Positions 17,849-27,016 of a DNA stretch of 64,000 nucleotides are shown here, piece after piece; positions within the stretch are counted from its first letter, which is position 1, and every line of letters starts with the position of its first letter. The translations under genes were made by a program, and so were the position numbers. This stretch comes from Oligoflexia bacterium (lineage in GTDB: Bacteria; Bdellovibrionota; Bdellovibrionia; JABDDW01). The notes below the pieces were generated by a model, which saw only the letters and a list, made by a program, of their open reading frames with translations, was not told the DNA's origin and made no database searches. The stretch lies in contig JADJXN010000001.1 of the NCBI GenBank assembly GCA_016715815.1, positions 186,001 to 250,000 of the forward strand. Reading direction: 5' to 3'.

Positions 17849-19771
17849 GTGAAAAATATTATTTTTAGTATACTATGCTTGTTTATGGTTTCTTGTTCAA
17901 TAAAACAAACTGTCAATAATCAAACTTTGGTTATTAATAAAACTAGTTCAGATAAGTTAAGTATTGAGGATTTTTTTAGAAACCCACAACAAGCATCTTT
18001 TAAAGTTTCACCAAATGGCAAATATATTTCTTTTACTAAGCCTTATAAGAATAGGATGAATGTTTATATTCAAAATCTTGACTCAAAACGCCTTCCCTAT
18101 GGAGAACCTAAGCAAGTAACCTCGTTAACTGACCGTGACATTGCAGCTTATTTTTGGAAGGGTAATGACACTATTTTATACTTTAGAGATTTCGGTGGGG
18201 ATGAAAACTACCACGTTTTAAAAGCTAATATTCAAACCGGGGAACAAACAGATTTAACCCCATTTGATGGGGTTAAGGTTTCCATTGTGGATGATTTAGA
18301 AGATGTGAGTGATGATGAAGTTTTAATAGAGATGAATAAGCGAAACGCCGAGGTTTTTGATGTGTATAGGCTTAATATAAAAACCGGCCAAATTGATCTA
18401 GTAGCTGAAAACCCAGGCAACTATGTGGGGTGGGTCACAGATCATAGAGGGGAAATACGCCTTGCTATGGAAACAAATGGTTTAAAAACGGCCATTCACC
18501 ATAGAAAAAATAAGACTGAAAAATTTAAAAAAATAATTGAGTTTGATTATACTTCTGATTTTGAGCCATTATTTTTTACATTTGATAATAAAAATCTTTA
18601 CGCATCTTCAAATTTGGGGCGAGATAAAAAGGCGATTGTAAAAATTAATCCTCAAACTGGGAAAGAAATTGAGAAAATATATTCCCACAGAGAAGTAGAT
18701 GTGAGCTCTCTTTTTTATTCGAAAAAAAGAAAAGTTTTAACAGCAACTGGCTATATTACTTGGAAGTTTGAATATAAATTTTTTGATAAAATTGCAGAGA
18801 CAAGAAATAAAAGGCTAAGAAAAGTTATAAAAAACAATGAGGTTTACATTAGCTCAGCCAACAAAAATGAAGATTTATTTATAGTGGCAGAAACAAGTGA
18901 TAAATTGGGTGCTCAGTATTATCTTTATGATCAAAAATCAGATCAGCTAACATTTTTGGCAAACGCAAAGCCATGGTTACAACCTGAGACAATGGCTAAA
19001 ATGCAGCCAATTAAATATAAATCAAGAGATGGTTTAACCATTCATGGCTATTTAACTCTACCAAACACAAAGACACAAAAAAAGCTGCCCCTTATAGTAA
19101 ACCCTCACGGAGGCCCGTGGCATAGAGATGTGTGGGGTTACAACCCAGAGGTGCAATTTTTAGCAAGTCGTGGTTATGCAGTTTTACAGATGAACTTTCG
19201 TGGTTCTTTGGGGTATGGAAAAAAGTTTTTTACAAGTTCCTTTAAAAAATGGGGAACAAAAATGCAAGATGACATTACCGACGGTGTTAACTGGGCCATT
19301 AAACAAGGCTATGCCGATTCTAAAAAAATCTGCATATATGGCGCAAGCTATGGCGGTTACGCTGTGCTTGCAGGCTTAACTTTCACGCCAGATTTATATG
19401 CCTGTGGAGTGGATTATGTTGGGGTTTCAAATTTATTAACCTTTATGAAGTCAATTCCTCCTTACTGGCGCCCTATTCTTGAGAAAATGTATGCCATGGT
19501 AGGGCACCCTGAAAAAGAAACTGAAGATCTTAAGAAAAGATCCCCGGTGTTTCATGTTGATAAAATCAAGGCTCCTCTTTTAGTGGCTCAAGGTGCAAAA
19601 GACCCACGGGTGAATATTAATGAGTCTAACCAAATTGTAGATTCATTAAGAAAGCGTGGTGTGGATGTGGAATATATTGTGAAAGAAAACGAGGGTCACG
19701 GATTTCACAATGAAGAAAACCGCTTTGAATTTTACAGAAAAATGGAAGCTTTTTTAAGCACGCATTTGTAA
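17849..19771 (+). CDS. S9-family prolyl-oligopeptidase-like serine peptidase, lipoprotein
   Basis: A protein of about 640 residues. I choose the GTG at 17849, because GAGG at 17839-17842 is ideally placed and the protein then starts with a clean lipoprotein signal (FSILCLFMVSC, Cys16). The ATG at 17837 would put the ribosome site inside the gene. An N-terminal seven-bladed-propeller-like region (about 30-390) precedes the alpha/beta-hydrolase domain with GASYGGY (nucleophile Ser), a later Asp in AQGAKDPRVN and His in ENEGHGFHNEEN. Family members cleave short peptides, often acyl- or dipeptidyl-type. The enzyme would be anchored in the envelope. It ends only 3 bp before the stop of the convergent phosphatase. 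Confidence 0.9.
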   Translation: MKNIIFSILCLFMVSCSIKQTVNNQTLVINKTSSDKLSIEDFFRNPQQASFKVSPNGKYISFTKPYKNRMNVYIQNLDSKRLPYGEPKQVTSLTDRDIAAYFWKGNDTILYFRDFGGDENYHVLKANIQTGEQTDLTPFDGVKVSIVDDLEDVSDDEVLIEMNKRNAEVFDVYRLNIKTGQIDLVAENPGNYVGWVTDHRGEIRLAMETNGLKTAIHHRKNKTEKFKKIIEFDYTSDFEPLFFTFDNKNLYASSNLGRDKKAIVKINPQTGKEIEKIYSHREVDVSSLFYSKKRKVLTATGYITWKFEYKFFDKIAETRNKRLRKVIKNNEVYISSANKNEDLFIVAETSDKLGAQYYLYDQKSDQLTFLANAKPWLQPETMAKMQPIKYKSRDGLTIHGYLTLPNTKTQKKLPLIVNPHGGPWHRDVWGYNPEVQFLASRGYAVLQMNFRGSLGYGKKFFTSSFKKWGTKMQDDITDGVNWAIKQGYADSKKICIYGASYGGYAVLAGLTFTPDLYACGVDYVGVSNLLTFMKSIPPYWRPILEKMYAMVGHPEKETEDLKKRSPVFHVDKIKAPLLVAQGAKDPRVNINESNQIVDSLRKRGVDVEYIVKENEGHGFHNEENRFEFYRKMEAFLSTHL

Positions 19772-19774
19772 ATA

Positions 19775-20998
19775 CTAATTTATGACCAATCTTTTCTGAT
19801 AAAGAATCTTCTGTTTTGGCCCGATAGCCTGAAGAACTATTGTAAAAGGTTTAAGCTTTTTTATTTTTAAGATTCCATAGTTAAGTGAGCCGCCTTCTCC
19901 ATGAATAATTCTGGGATTTGGAGTTTTTTCCCATGGCGAAGGATAAGTTTTTGCGTGAATAGCACTGGTTGTAAATTCAAAACTATCTTGCCCTACATCT
20001 TGTTTTGAAAGTTTCATAAGTTCTGTAAGATGTCTATCGCCACTGATGAGAATAAAAGGAGTTTTAACTTTTTTAAGTTGCGATCTAAAATCAATAAAAT
20101 CATCAGGGGTCAGTCTTTCATAAGATTCAAACTCATGGTAGGCACCAAAAAATTGCATACCATTTATAATAAAACTTGGCTTTTGATACATTTGCAAAGC
20201 AGAAAAGAGCCAATTTTTTTGATCTTTTCCAAAAATGCTTTCTTTTGTGTTTAAACTTCTATTGTCTAATAAAAAAATATTAAAGCCATAAATACTCAGC
20301 CGACTTGAAACCCCAAAGCTGTTTTCAAAAAAGGGTTTCTCATCCTCTTGGGAATAAAAAGAATCAAAAACACTTTTTGCTTCATCTTTATATTTAAAAC
20401 TAGAGTCACCGTTGTTTTTACCATAATCATGGTCGTCCCAAACGGCGACGATGGGAATTAAGTTTTTTATTCTAAATATTTCTAATTTTTGTCTAACTTG
20501 AACATACCTTTTCCAAAAATCATCTGCTGAAATATTATTTATTGGTTTATCTACATAAACGTTGTCACCAATAAGTAAAATAAGATCCGGTTTAAAAGAA
20601 ACTAAGTCTTGCCACTGCTCTTTCTGCTCTTTTTCATAACTATCATCCATGCAGGAAGTAATGGCAATAACTGGGTTTGAGCTACTTTTATTAAGAGTTT
20701 TAAAAAAGCGCTCATCTAAAACAGTATTGTCTTTATTTTTTATTTCTAATTTGTATTTTGTATTTGCTTTTAGAGAATCAAACCTAACCTTTATAATTTT
20801 AAAATCAGAATAATCTCTTAAAACTTCATATTTTAATTTAGGCTCAATTGCTTTTTTAGATTTTATATCTTCTGCAAGGACAACAACATCCCGGCCTTTT
20901 TCTACCAAGAAATTAATTTGTGTGGAATTTTCAGTAGTAACCCCTTGTAAAACAGGAACACTAGAATAAGCTAAAAAAGAAAATAATAATAAAAACAT
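19775..20998 (-). CDS. PhoD-like alkaline phosphatase/metallophosphatase, exported
   Basis: The 407-residue protein has a short N-terminal hydrophobic stretch (FLLLFSFLAYSSVPV). A beta-sandwich-like segment comes next, and then the PhoD metallophosphatase core: ITSCMD near residue 113, LILLIGDNVYVD near 139, VAVWDDHDYG near 185 and LISGDRHLTEL near 317. These Asp/Asn/His residues bind the dinuclear metal centre. PhoD-family enzymes hydrolyse phosphodiesters and monoesters outside the cytoplasm. It lies 18 bp downstream of a small hydrophilic protein gene on the same strand, and both may be co-transcribed. Substrate unknown. Confidence 0.87.
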   Translation of the reverse strand: MFLLLFSFLAYSSVPVLQGVTTENSTQINFLVEKGRDVVVLAEDIKSKKAIEPKLKYEVLRDYSDFKIIKVRFDSLKANTKYKLEIKNKDNTVLDERFFKTLNKSSSNPVIAITSCMDDSYEKEQKEQWQDLVSFKPDLILLIGDNVYVDKPINNISADDFWKRYVQVRQKLEIFRIKNLIPIVAVWDDHDYGKNNGDSSFKYKDEAKSVFDSFYSQEDEKPFFENSFGVSSRLSIYGFNIFLLDNRSLNTKESIFGKDQKNWLFSALQMYQKPSFIINGMQFFGAYHEFESYERLTPDDFIDFRSQLKKVKTPFILISGDRHLTELMKLSKQDVGQDSFEFTTSAIHAKTYPSPWEKTPNPRIIHGEGGSLNYGILKIKKLKPFTIVLQAIGPKQKILYQKRLVIN

Positions 20999-21016
20999 CG
21001 TATTTAAGTTTTAGGC

Positions 21017-21325
21017 TTAAGAATCTTTTTTGTCAGCTAAAATTTCAGCTAGAACACTACGTTCTTCTGGGGTGAGATGGCTTGAGTGTAAAAAAGCTTT
21101 GGCCTTAGCTCTGACTTCTTCTGGAGTATAAAGAAGTTTTGACTTTTGCGTTTCATCTTTTGGTTTAGCTTCAACGCTTACAACATAGGCAGCTTCTTTT
21201 GTTTCAGTTTGTTTTTGCTTAGAAACGCGGCTTTTTACGCGAGCGTCGTGAGGGCCATCTTTATAAGGATTTGCCTCTTTAGCCTTTTGTCCTGGGTGTT
21301 CTTTTCTATCGCGAATAACGCTCAT
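21017..21325 (-). CDS. Small hydrophilic protein of unknown function
   Basis: The 102-residue protein is very hydrophilic, rich in Lys, Glu and Ala, with no signal peptide or membrane segment. The N-terminal half looks unstructured (HPGQKAKEANPYKDGPHDAR). The C-terminal 40 residues (LLYTPEEVRAKAKAFLHSS, then LTPEERSVLAEILADKK) are likely a helical pair. I do not recognise a family. It stands directly upstream of the PhoD-like gene on the same strand. Confidence 0.6.
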   Translation of the reverse strand: MSVIRDRKEHPGQKAKEANPYKDGPHDARVKSRVSKQKQTETKEAAYVVSVEAKPKDETQKSKLLYTPEEVRAKAKAFLHSSHLTPEERSVLAEILADKKDS

Positions 21326-21375
21326 AGAAAAATTATGACAAAAAGGCTAAAGAAGCATCAAGTCCAGTAAAAATC

Positions 21376-22815
21376 TTACTTCAACGCCTTAGCAACGTTA
21401 ATCTTACCACCAGAGACGGTTTTACCCTCTAAAGCGGCAATTTTATCTACGTTGTTCAATAATGCATTTTTAACATCAAGTACTGTGTACTCTGGGTGAG
21501 CTGCCCAAACTTGAGCTGCGGCGCCTGCTACATGGGGAGTGGCCATACTGGTTCCATCCCATGTGATTTTTTGAAATCCTAGATTTACCACAGTGTCTGA
21601 GTATTTCTTTTTGCTAGCCACTGTACTTAAAATTTGTACTCCAGGAGCTCCCACATGTACTGTTTTTGCGCCAAAGTTTGAAAACTTACCCAACTGATCG
21701 TTTTTATCAATGGCAGCAACACTAATAATATTAGCCATTGGATAAGTTGCTGGGTATGAGGGGCGCGCATCAGTATCGTTATTATAACCTTTTCCGCCGC
21801 GTCCATTTCCAGCAGCTGCTACAAATAGCACATTTTTGTTTAATGCATTAGTGATGGCGTCTTTAAGTGCTTGGTTATTTTCATTGGGGTTTTCACCAGC
21901 CGAGCCCCAGCTGTTTGACAAAATATTTGCTCCATTTTCAACAGCATAGTTAATGGCTTTAACAGCATCAGCAGTAGTGCCTTGGCCTTTTTCATTTAAG
22001 AATCTAAGAACCATTAAGCTTACGTTTGGCGAAACGCCAACAATACCTTTTCCGTTATTCGCACTAGCACCAACCATACCAGCGCAGTGGGTTCCATGTC
22101 CTGGGTTTCCACCACTAAGCACTATTTGCCAGGTTGATTTTGCAATGTCATAAGGTTTTGAGTCGTTATCAACAAAGTCCCAACCAACAACATTTTGGTC
22201 TTTAGGGCTGCGCCACAAATTTGCTTTCAAATCTTCATGGGTATAGTCAACACCGGTATCGATAACTGCGACAACGATGTCTTTGCTCCCTTTTGTTTTT
22301 TGCCATGCTTGATCTGCACTAATACTCTTCATGCTCCATTGCTTTGACAAAAGTGGGTCTTTTCCAAATACCATGGGTGCATGGGGGCTTGGAACGGCTG
22401 GATCTTTTATAGCCAGCATTGAATTTAAGCTTTGAGGTAAAAACTCCTCAACAACTTGACCTGAAAGCATTTTCTCGGCAATTTTTCTCAAAGTCGGGTC
22501 ATCGGACTGGTAATCTTCAATAAGCCCAAGCATGTAATTTGGCTGAGCGTATTCAATATCAGGGTGGCTATTAAGCTCATTTAGAACATTATCAGAGTTA
22601 ATTTCACTTAAATTTTCCTCTGCCACCTTAACGTGTAGCCACTGGTTGTCAATAACATCAATCTTCCCCTCACTTCCCTCTGTGAGACTTTGAAACTGCA
22701 TTAATTGCATTTTACCTGGCTTAAATTTGATCAAAAAATCCCCCTTGATTTGTTGATCAGCGTGAGCCGAGGCGAATGCTAAAATAAGAAAAGAAAATAG
22801 TATGTGTTTGTTCAT
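21376..22815 (-). CDS. Secreted subtilisin-like serine protease (S8)
   Basis: The 479-residue protein has a signal peptide (ILFSFLILAFASAHA). An I9-like propeptide follows (about 24-95, ending HPDIEYAQPNYML), a layout seen in fervidolysin-type proteases. The catalytic domain carries AVIDTGVDYTHEDL (Asp186), PGHGTHCAG (His240) and GTSMATPHVAGAA (Ser) near the C-terminus. These three motifs are the intact S8 triad. It is expected to degrade proteins in the envelope or outside the cell, fitting a predatory or scavenging lifestyle, though that role is inference. The ATG at 22815 follows a strong GGAGGGGG site. Divergent from nuoB. Confidence 0.94.
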   Translation of the reverse strand: MNKHILFSFLILAFASAHADQQIKGDFLIKFKPGKMQLMQFQSLTEGSEGKIDVIDNQWLHVKVAEENLSEINSDNVLNELNSHPDIEYAQPNYMLGLIEDYQSDDPTLRKIAEKMLSGQVVEEFLPQSLNSMLAIKDPAVPSPHAPMVFGKDPLLSKQWSMKSISADQAWQKTKGSKDIVVAVIDTGVDYTHEDLKANLWRSPKDQNVVGWDFVDNDSKPYDIAKSTWQIVLSGGNPGHGTHCAGMVGASANNGKGIVGVSPNVSLMVLRFLNEKGQGTTADAVKAINYAVENGANILSNSWGSAGENPNENNQALKDAITNALNKNVLFVAAAGNGRGGKGYNNDTDARPSYPATYPMANIISVAAIDKNDQLGKFSNFGAKTVHVGAPGVQILSTVASKKKYSDTVVNLGFQKITWDGTSMATPHVAGAAAQVWAAHPEYTVLDVKNALLNNVDKIAALEGKTVSGGKINVAKALK

Positions 22816-22880
22816 TAGGTTCCCCCTCCGTAGGTTATTTTTGCACTTTTAATCATAGACTTTAATCAGGGATAACCTAG
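22816..22880 (-). promoter_or_regulatory. Inverted repeat in the leader of the subtilase gene
   Basis: An 8-bp perfect inverted repeat, TAGGTTAT at 22831-22838 and ATAACCTA at 22872-22879, is separated by 33 bp and lies just upstream of the S8 protease ribosome site. Within the loop the minus strand has two near copies of TGATTAAA. It may be a leader stem-loop or an operator. Nothing in the sequence proves a function. Confidence 0.3.
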
Positions 22881-23026
22881 AGGCAAATTAGCAAGACCTT
22901 GATGAAAGTGTTATTTTTAGAAAACAAAGACTGGACGATGATCTTGATTTTAATGCTGCATCGCAATGCAAGTTTTTTCACATCAGGTCTAGATCTTATT
23001 GATAGAGCCTAAGAGGTGCTGGTATT

Positions 23027-23545
23027 TTGTCGGTGATGAACATTCAAGTAAAACAAGCTGAGGTGGATCAGCTTTTAAACACCTCGGTTCTTACAACAAC
23101 TGCTGAAAAATATATTGGTTGGGGTAGAAAGCATTCCCTTTGGCCTCTGCCATTTGGAACTGCTTGTTGTGGAATTGAGTTCATGTCAGTTGTGGGACCT
23201 AAATATGATCTGGCCCGCTTTGGTGCAGAGGCCGTGAGATTTTCTCCTCGTCAGAGTGATCTACTCATTGTTGCTGGCACAATTACAGAAAAAATGGGTC
23301 CTGTATTAAAACTTATTTATGACCAAATGCTTGAACCTAAGTGGGTTTTATCTATGGGGGCTTGTGCTTCTAGCGGTGGGTTTTACAGAGCTTACCATGT
23401 TATGCAGGGTGCGGATAAAATCATACCAGTGGATGTTTATGTGCCCGGTTGCCCGCCCACACCTGAGGCCGTCATAGATGGAATTTTAAGAATACAAGAA
23501 ATCATTCAGCAGGGGCGAAAGCGCGCGCCCACTCCGTTGAAATAG
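23027..23545 (+). CDS. nuoB: NADH-quinone oxidoreductase subunit B (NuoB)
   Basis: The 172-residue NuoB holds the terminal N2 [4Fe-4S] cluster next to the quinone site. All four ligands are present: Cys47-Cys48 (FGTACCGIEFMS), Cys113 (MGACASSGG) and Cys142 (YVPGCPPTPEA). TTG at 23027 is well spaced from AAGAGGTG at 23011-23018; the ATG at 23036 is an alternative. It is the first gene of a Nuo block; nuoA, usually directly upstream, is absent. The 211-bp divergent region from the subtilase gene probably holds its promoter, but I could not pick out convincing -35/-10 boxes. Confidence 0.95.
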   Translation: MSVMNIQVKQAEVDQLLNTSVLTTTAEKYIGWGRKHSLWPLPFGTACCGIEFMSVVGPKYDLARFGAEAVRFSPRQSDLLIVAGTITEKMGPVLKLIYDQMLEPKWVLSMGACASSGGFYRAYHVMQGADKIIPVDVYVPGCPPTPEAVIDGILRIQEIIQQGRKRAPTPLK

Positions 23546-23553
23546 GAATAAAA

Positions 23554-25242
23554 ATGTCAATTCAAGAGCGGTACAATAATCTATCAGAAGATTTAAATCA
23601 AAAGTTTAGCGGAACTTTAAAAACATCTTTTAGCATTCGTAATGATTTTGTTTGTGAAATCGAGAAAGAAAATATTTTAAAAATTTTAGAGCATTTAAAG
23701 GCCCATCACGGTTTTGAGTTCATGATGGATTTATGCGCCGTTGATTATTTGGGGAGGCAAAAAAGATTTGATGTTGTCTACCACCTTTATGCACCGTCAA
23801 CAAAATTAAGAGTGAGAATAAAAGCTCAAGTGGGTGAGCATGAAACCATTGAGAGTGCCCATAAAATATGGAAAGCTGCTAATTGGTTTGAAAGAGAAGC
23901 CTATGATCTTTTTGGAGTGGTATTTAAAAACCACCCCAATTTAAGAAAAATTTTAACCCACTCAGAGTTTATTGGTCACCCTTTAAGAAAAGACTACGAT
24001 GCAAACCACCAGCAAAGGGCCACATGTGTTGAGCCTGCGTGGTATGAGGCTGATGAGAATTACAAATATGATCCGGATAAAAATTTGGTGCCCATTAATA
24101 TTGGCCCAAGTCACCCTGCCACACACGGAACTTTAAGAATTATGGCAGAGCTTGATGGTGAAACTATTGAAAGAGCCAATGTTGAAATTGGTTATCTGCA
24201 CCGCTGCTTTGAGAAAATGGCAGAAACCCATTTTTACCAACAAATTATTCCCTACACAGATAGGCTAAATTACTGCTCAGCCCCTATGAATAATGTGGGC
24301 TTTTGCAAAACTGTGGAAAAGCTTTTGGGAGTTGAAGTTCCTCCAAAAGCACAAGCTATGCGTATTTTATTAAATGAGCTTTCCCGTGTAATAGATCATC
24401 TTGTGTGCATTGGCACAAATGCCGTGGATTTAGGTGCGCTGACAACATTTTGGTATTGCTTTGAGCAGCGTGAGCGCGTGTATGTACTTTTTGAAAAACT
24501 CTGTGGAGCAAGGCTTACAGTGGCTTTAACACGTATTGGTGGAATGACTTATGACAACCCTCCGGGTTGGGAAAAAGAATGTCTTGAAACAGTTTTAAAA
24601 ATTAAAAAATTTGTTGAAGAGCTGGATAGTCTTTTAACTGAAAATAAAATTTTTATTAACCGTATGCAAAACGTGGGAACAATTTCAGCCCAAGATGCTA
24701 TTAGCTATGGCTTTACAGGCCCCTGCTTAAGAGCCAGTGGAGTTAATTTAGATTTGAGAAAAGCAGAGCCTTATTACTTTTATGATCAACTTGATTTTGA
24801 TGTTCCCATTGGAACAAGCGGTGACAGCTATGATCGTTATTTAGTGCGCATGGAAGAAATGAGGCAGTCTTTAAAAATATGTGAACAAGTTTTAAAAAAT
24901 ATGCCCGCAGGGGACTACACCATTAGAGATAAAAGCATTGTTTTGCCGGATAAAAAAGATGTTTGGGGTAACATTGAGGGGCTTATGAACCACTTTATGC
25001 TTATTATTAAAGGGATTCGGCCACCAGCTGGTGAAATTTATGATTGCACTGAAGCCGCCAACGGAGAGCTTGGTTTTTACCTAGTATCTGACGGAGGGCC
25101 TAGGCCATATAGGTTAAAAGTTCGTCCACCTTGTTTTGCCATTTACCAAGCATTTCCAAAAATGATTGAGGGTGAGTACATTGCTGATGCCGTTGCCACC
25201 CTTGGAACATTAAACGTTGTTGCAGGAGAATTAGACCGATGA
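23554..25242 (+). CDS. nuoCD: NADH-quinone oxidoreductase fused subunits C and D (NuoCD)
   Basis: The 562-residue protein fuses NuoC (about 1-165; signature EREAYDLFGV at 113-122) to NuoD (about 175-562). The NuoD part starts NIGPSHPATHGTLRI with the conserved His residues at 187 and 191 of the quinone-binding loop, and ends VVAGELDR, the conserved C-terminus. NuoD and NuoC shape the quinone cavity beside NuoB. C-D fusion is known in several bacteria. It overlaps nuoE by 4 bp. Compare the later unfused, degenerate C' and D' in the same operon. Confidence 0.95.
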   Translation: MSIQERYNNLSEDLNQKFSGTLKTSFSIRNDFVCEIEKENILKILEHLKAHHGFEFMMDLCAVDYLGRQKRFDVVYHLYAPSTKLRVRIKAQVGEHETIESAHKIWKAANWFEREAYDLFGVVFKNHPNLRKILTHSEFIGHPLRKDYDANHQQRATCVEPAWYEADENYKYDPDKNLVPINIGPSHPATHGTLRIMAELDGETIERANVEIGYLHRCFEKMAETHFYQQIIPYTDRLNYCSAPMNNVGFCKTVEKLLGVEVPPKAQAMRILLNELSRVIDHLVCIGTNAVDLGALTTFWYCFEQRERVYVLFEKLCGARLTVALTRIGGMTYDNPPGWEKECLETVLKIKKFVEELDSLLTENKIFINRMQNVGTISAQDAISYGFTGPCLRASGVNLDLRKAEPYYFYDQLDFDVPIGTSGDSYDRYLVRMEEMRQSLKICEQVLKNMPAGDYTIRDKSIVLPDKKDVWGNIEGLMNHFMLIIKGIRPPAGEIYDCTEAANGELGFYLVSDGGPRPYRLKVRPPCFAIYQAFPKMIEGEYIADAVATLGTLNVVAGELDR

Positions 25243-25724
25243 GTTTAACTTTACCACCAGAGAGCAAAAGTTATATTCAAAAAGAATTAAAGCGCTATGA
25301 GACAAAAGAATCTGCCCTTATTCCGGCACTTTTTGAAGCGCAAAAAGTTTTTGGTCTCATTACCCCTGAGGTGATTGATTTACTTTCAAAAGAAATGGAT
25401 ATCCCAACTTCTCGTGTGAATGAAGTTTTTGAATTCTACACCATGTTTAATAAATCAAAAGTTGGGAAATACCACATACAAGTTTGTACAAATATTAGCT
25501 GCTCCATGGTAGGGGCTAGAGAGTACATGCAAGCATTATGTGAAAAACTAAATGTAAAGCCATGTGAGGTGACTGCAGATGGAAAATTTAGTGTTTCAAC
25601 TGCAGAGTGTTTAGGTTCTTGTGGAACAGCGCCCATGGCAGAGGTCACAAGCCGTGATGCTGATGAGTACCATGAGAATTTAAAAATAAATGAAATTGAT
25701 AAATTTTTAGGAAAATTTAAATAA
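25239..25724 (+). CDS. nuoE: NADH-quinone oxidoreductase subunit E (NuoE)
   Basis: The 161-residue thioredoxin-like subunit binds a [2Fe-2S] cluster with ligands Cys83 and Cys88 (VCTNISC) and Cys124 and Cys128 (ECLGSC). It forms the NADH-dehydrogenase head with NuoF. The N-terminal helical part (ALIPALFEAQKVFG) is standard. The start overlaps nuoCD by 4 bp, and the stop shares a base with the nuoF ATG (TAATG). Confidence 0.95.
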   Translation: MSLTLPPESKSYIQKELKRYETKESALIPALFEAQKVFGLITPEVIDLLSKEMDIPTSRVNEVFEFYTMFNKSKVGKYHIQVCTNISCSMVGAREYMQALCEKLNVKPCEVTADGKFSVSTAECLGSCGTAPMAEVTSRDADEYHENLKINEIDKFLGKFK

Positions 25725-27016
25725 TGGAAACAAAACTTTTAACTCAGCATTATGACAAACCAGAGTATCAAAGCCTAAAGGGCTATCAAAAGCTCGGCGG
25801 TTATGAAGCTTTGAAAAAAGCATTTTCTATGAAGCCACAAGATATCATAACGGAAGTTAAAAATGCAGGTCTTCGGGGCCGTGGAGGTGCTGGCTTTTCA
25901 ACTGGAATGAAGTGGAGTTTTTTACCAAACAACAATGAGCCACGCTATTTACTTTGTAATGCTGATGAAGGAGAACCAGGAACATTTAAAGACAGGGTGA
26001 TGATGGAAAGAGCTCCTCATCAACTTATTGAAGGCATGATAATTTCTGCCTTTGCTATTAACTCTAAAAAATCCTACATCTATATTCGCGGCGAATACAT
26101 GGCACCTATAAAAATTGTCGAAAAGGCAATTAGAGAAGTTTATGACGCGGGCTTATTAGGAAAAAATATTTTAGGTTCCGGCTTTGACCACGATATGGAT
26201 GTTTACAGAGGTGCTGGTGCTTACATTGTAGGTGAGGAAACAGGTCTCATTTCCTCTTTAGAAGGTAAAAAGGGCCAGCCTAAATTAAAACCTCCATTTC
26301 CAGCAGTACAGGGTTATTTAAAAAAACCAACCATTGTTAATAATGTTGAAACTCTAGCTACAGTGCCTTGGATTATTACCAATGGTGCGAGCGAGTATAA
26401 AAAATATGGAACAGAAAAATCCCCTGGTACAAAATTATTCTCTGTTAGTGGCAATATTAATAAGCCAGGAGTGTATGAGGTTCCACTAGGAATTCCATTT
26501 AAAGATTTTTTGCAAAATGAGTGTGGTGGAATGAAACCTGGCTATGAGCTTAAAGCTCTTATTCCTGGTGGTTCGTCTTGCCCAGTACTCACCCGCGATG
26601 AGGCTTTAAAATCTACTATGGATTATGAATGCATGAGTCAGTTGGGGAGCATGCTTGGCTCAGGCGGGGTCATCATTATTGATGATAAACAATGCATGGT
26701 AGATTTATTAAATATTTTAATGAATTTTTATCATCATGAAAGCTGTGGTCAGTGCACTCCTTGCAGAGAAGGCACTGGCTGGATGAATAAAATTACAACA
26801 TCACTTCTAACAAAAAATGGCAAATTAGAAGACATAAGTTTGCTTCATAAAATTGCCTCTCACATGCTTGGCACAACTATTTGTGCCCTTTCTGATGCAG
26901 CAGCAATGCCCGTGATGAGTTTTGTTACAAAATTTAGAGACGAATTTGAATATTACGCTAAAGAAAAAAGATCCAAGGTAAAAGGAGACGTGCACTATGC
27001 CCAAGCTCACCATTAA
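25724..27016 (+). CDS. nuoF: NADH-quinone oxidoreductase subunit F (NuoF)
   Basis: The 430-residue subunit carries the NADH site (GLRGRGGAGFSTGMKW), the FMN-binding stretch (NADEGEPGTFKDR) and the ESCGQCTPCREG motif for the N3 [4Fe-4S] cluster, whose fourth Cys lies in the following helix (TTICALSDAAAMP). It takes hydride from NADH onto FMN. The full-length match and intact motifs point to a working head module. It overlaps nuoG by 20 bp. Confidence 0.96.
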   Translation: METKLLTQHYDKPEYQSLKGYQKLGGYEALKKAFSMKPQDIITEVKNAGLRGRGGAGFSTGMKWSFLPNNNEPRYLLCNADEGEPGTFKDRVMMERAPHQLIEGMIISAFAINSKKSYIYIRGEYMAPIKIVEKAIREVYDAGLLGKNILGSGFDHDMDVYRGAGAYIVGEETGLISSLEGKKGQPKLKPPFPAVQGYLKKPTIVNNVETLATVPWIITNGASEYKKYGTEKSPGTKLFSVSGNINKPGVYEVPLGIPFKDFLQNECGGMKPGYELKALIPGGSSCPVLTRDEALKSTMDYECMSQLGSMLGSGGVIIIDDKQCMVDLLNILMNFYHHESCGQCTPCREGTGWMNKITTSLLTKNGKLEDISLLHKIASHMLGTTICALSDAAAMPVMSFVTKFRDEFEYYAKEKRSKVKGDVHYAQAHH

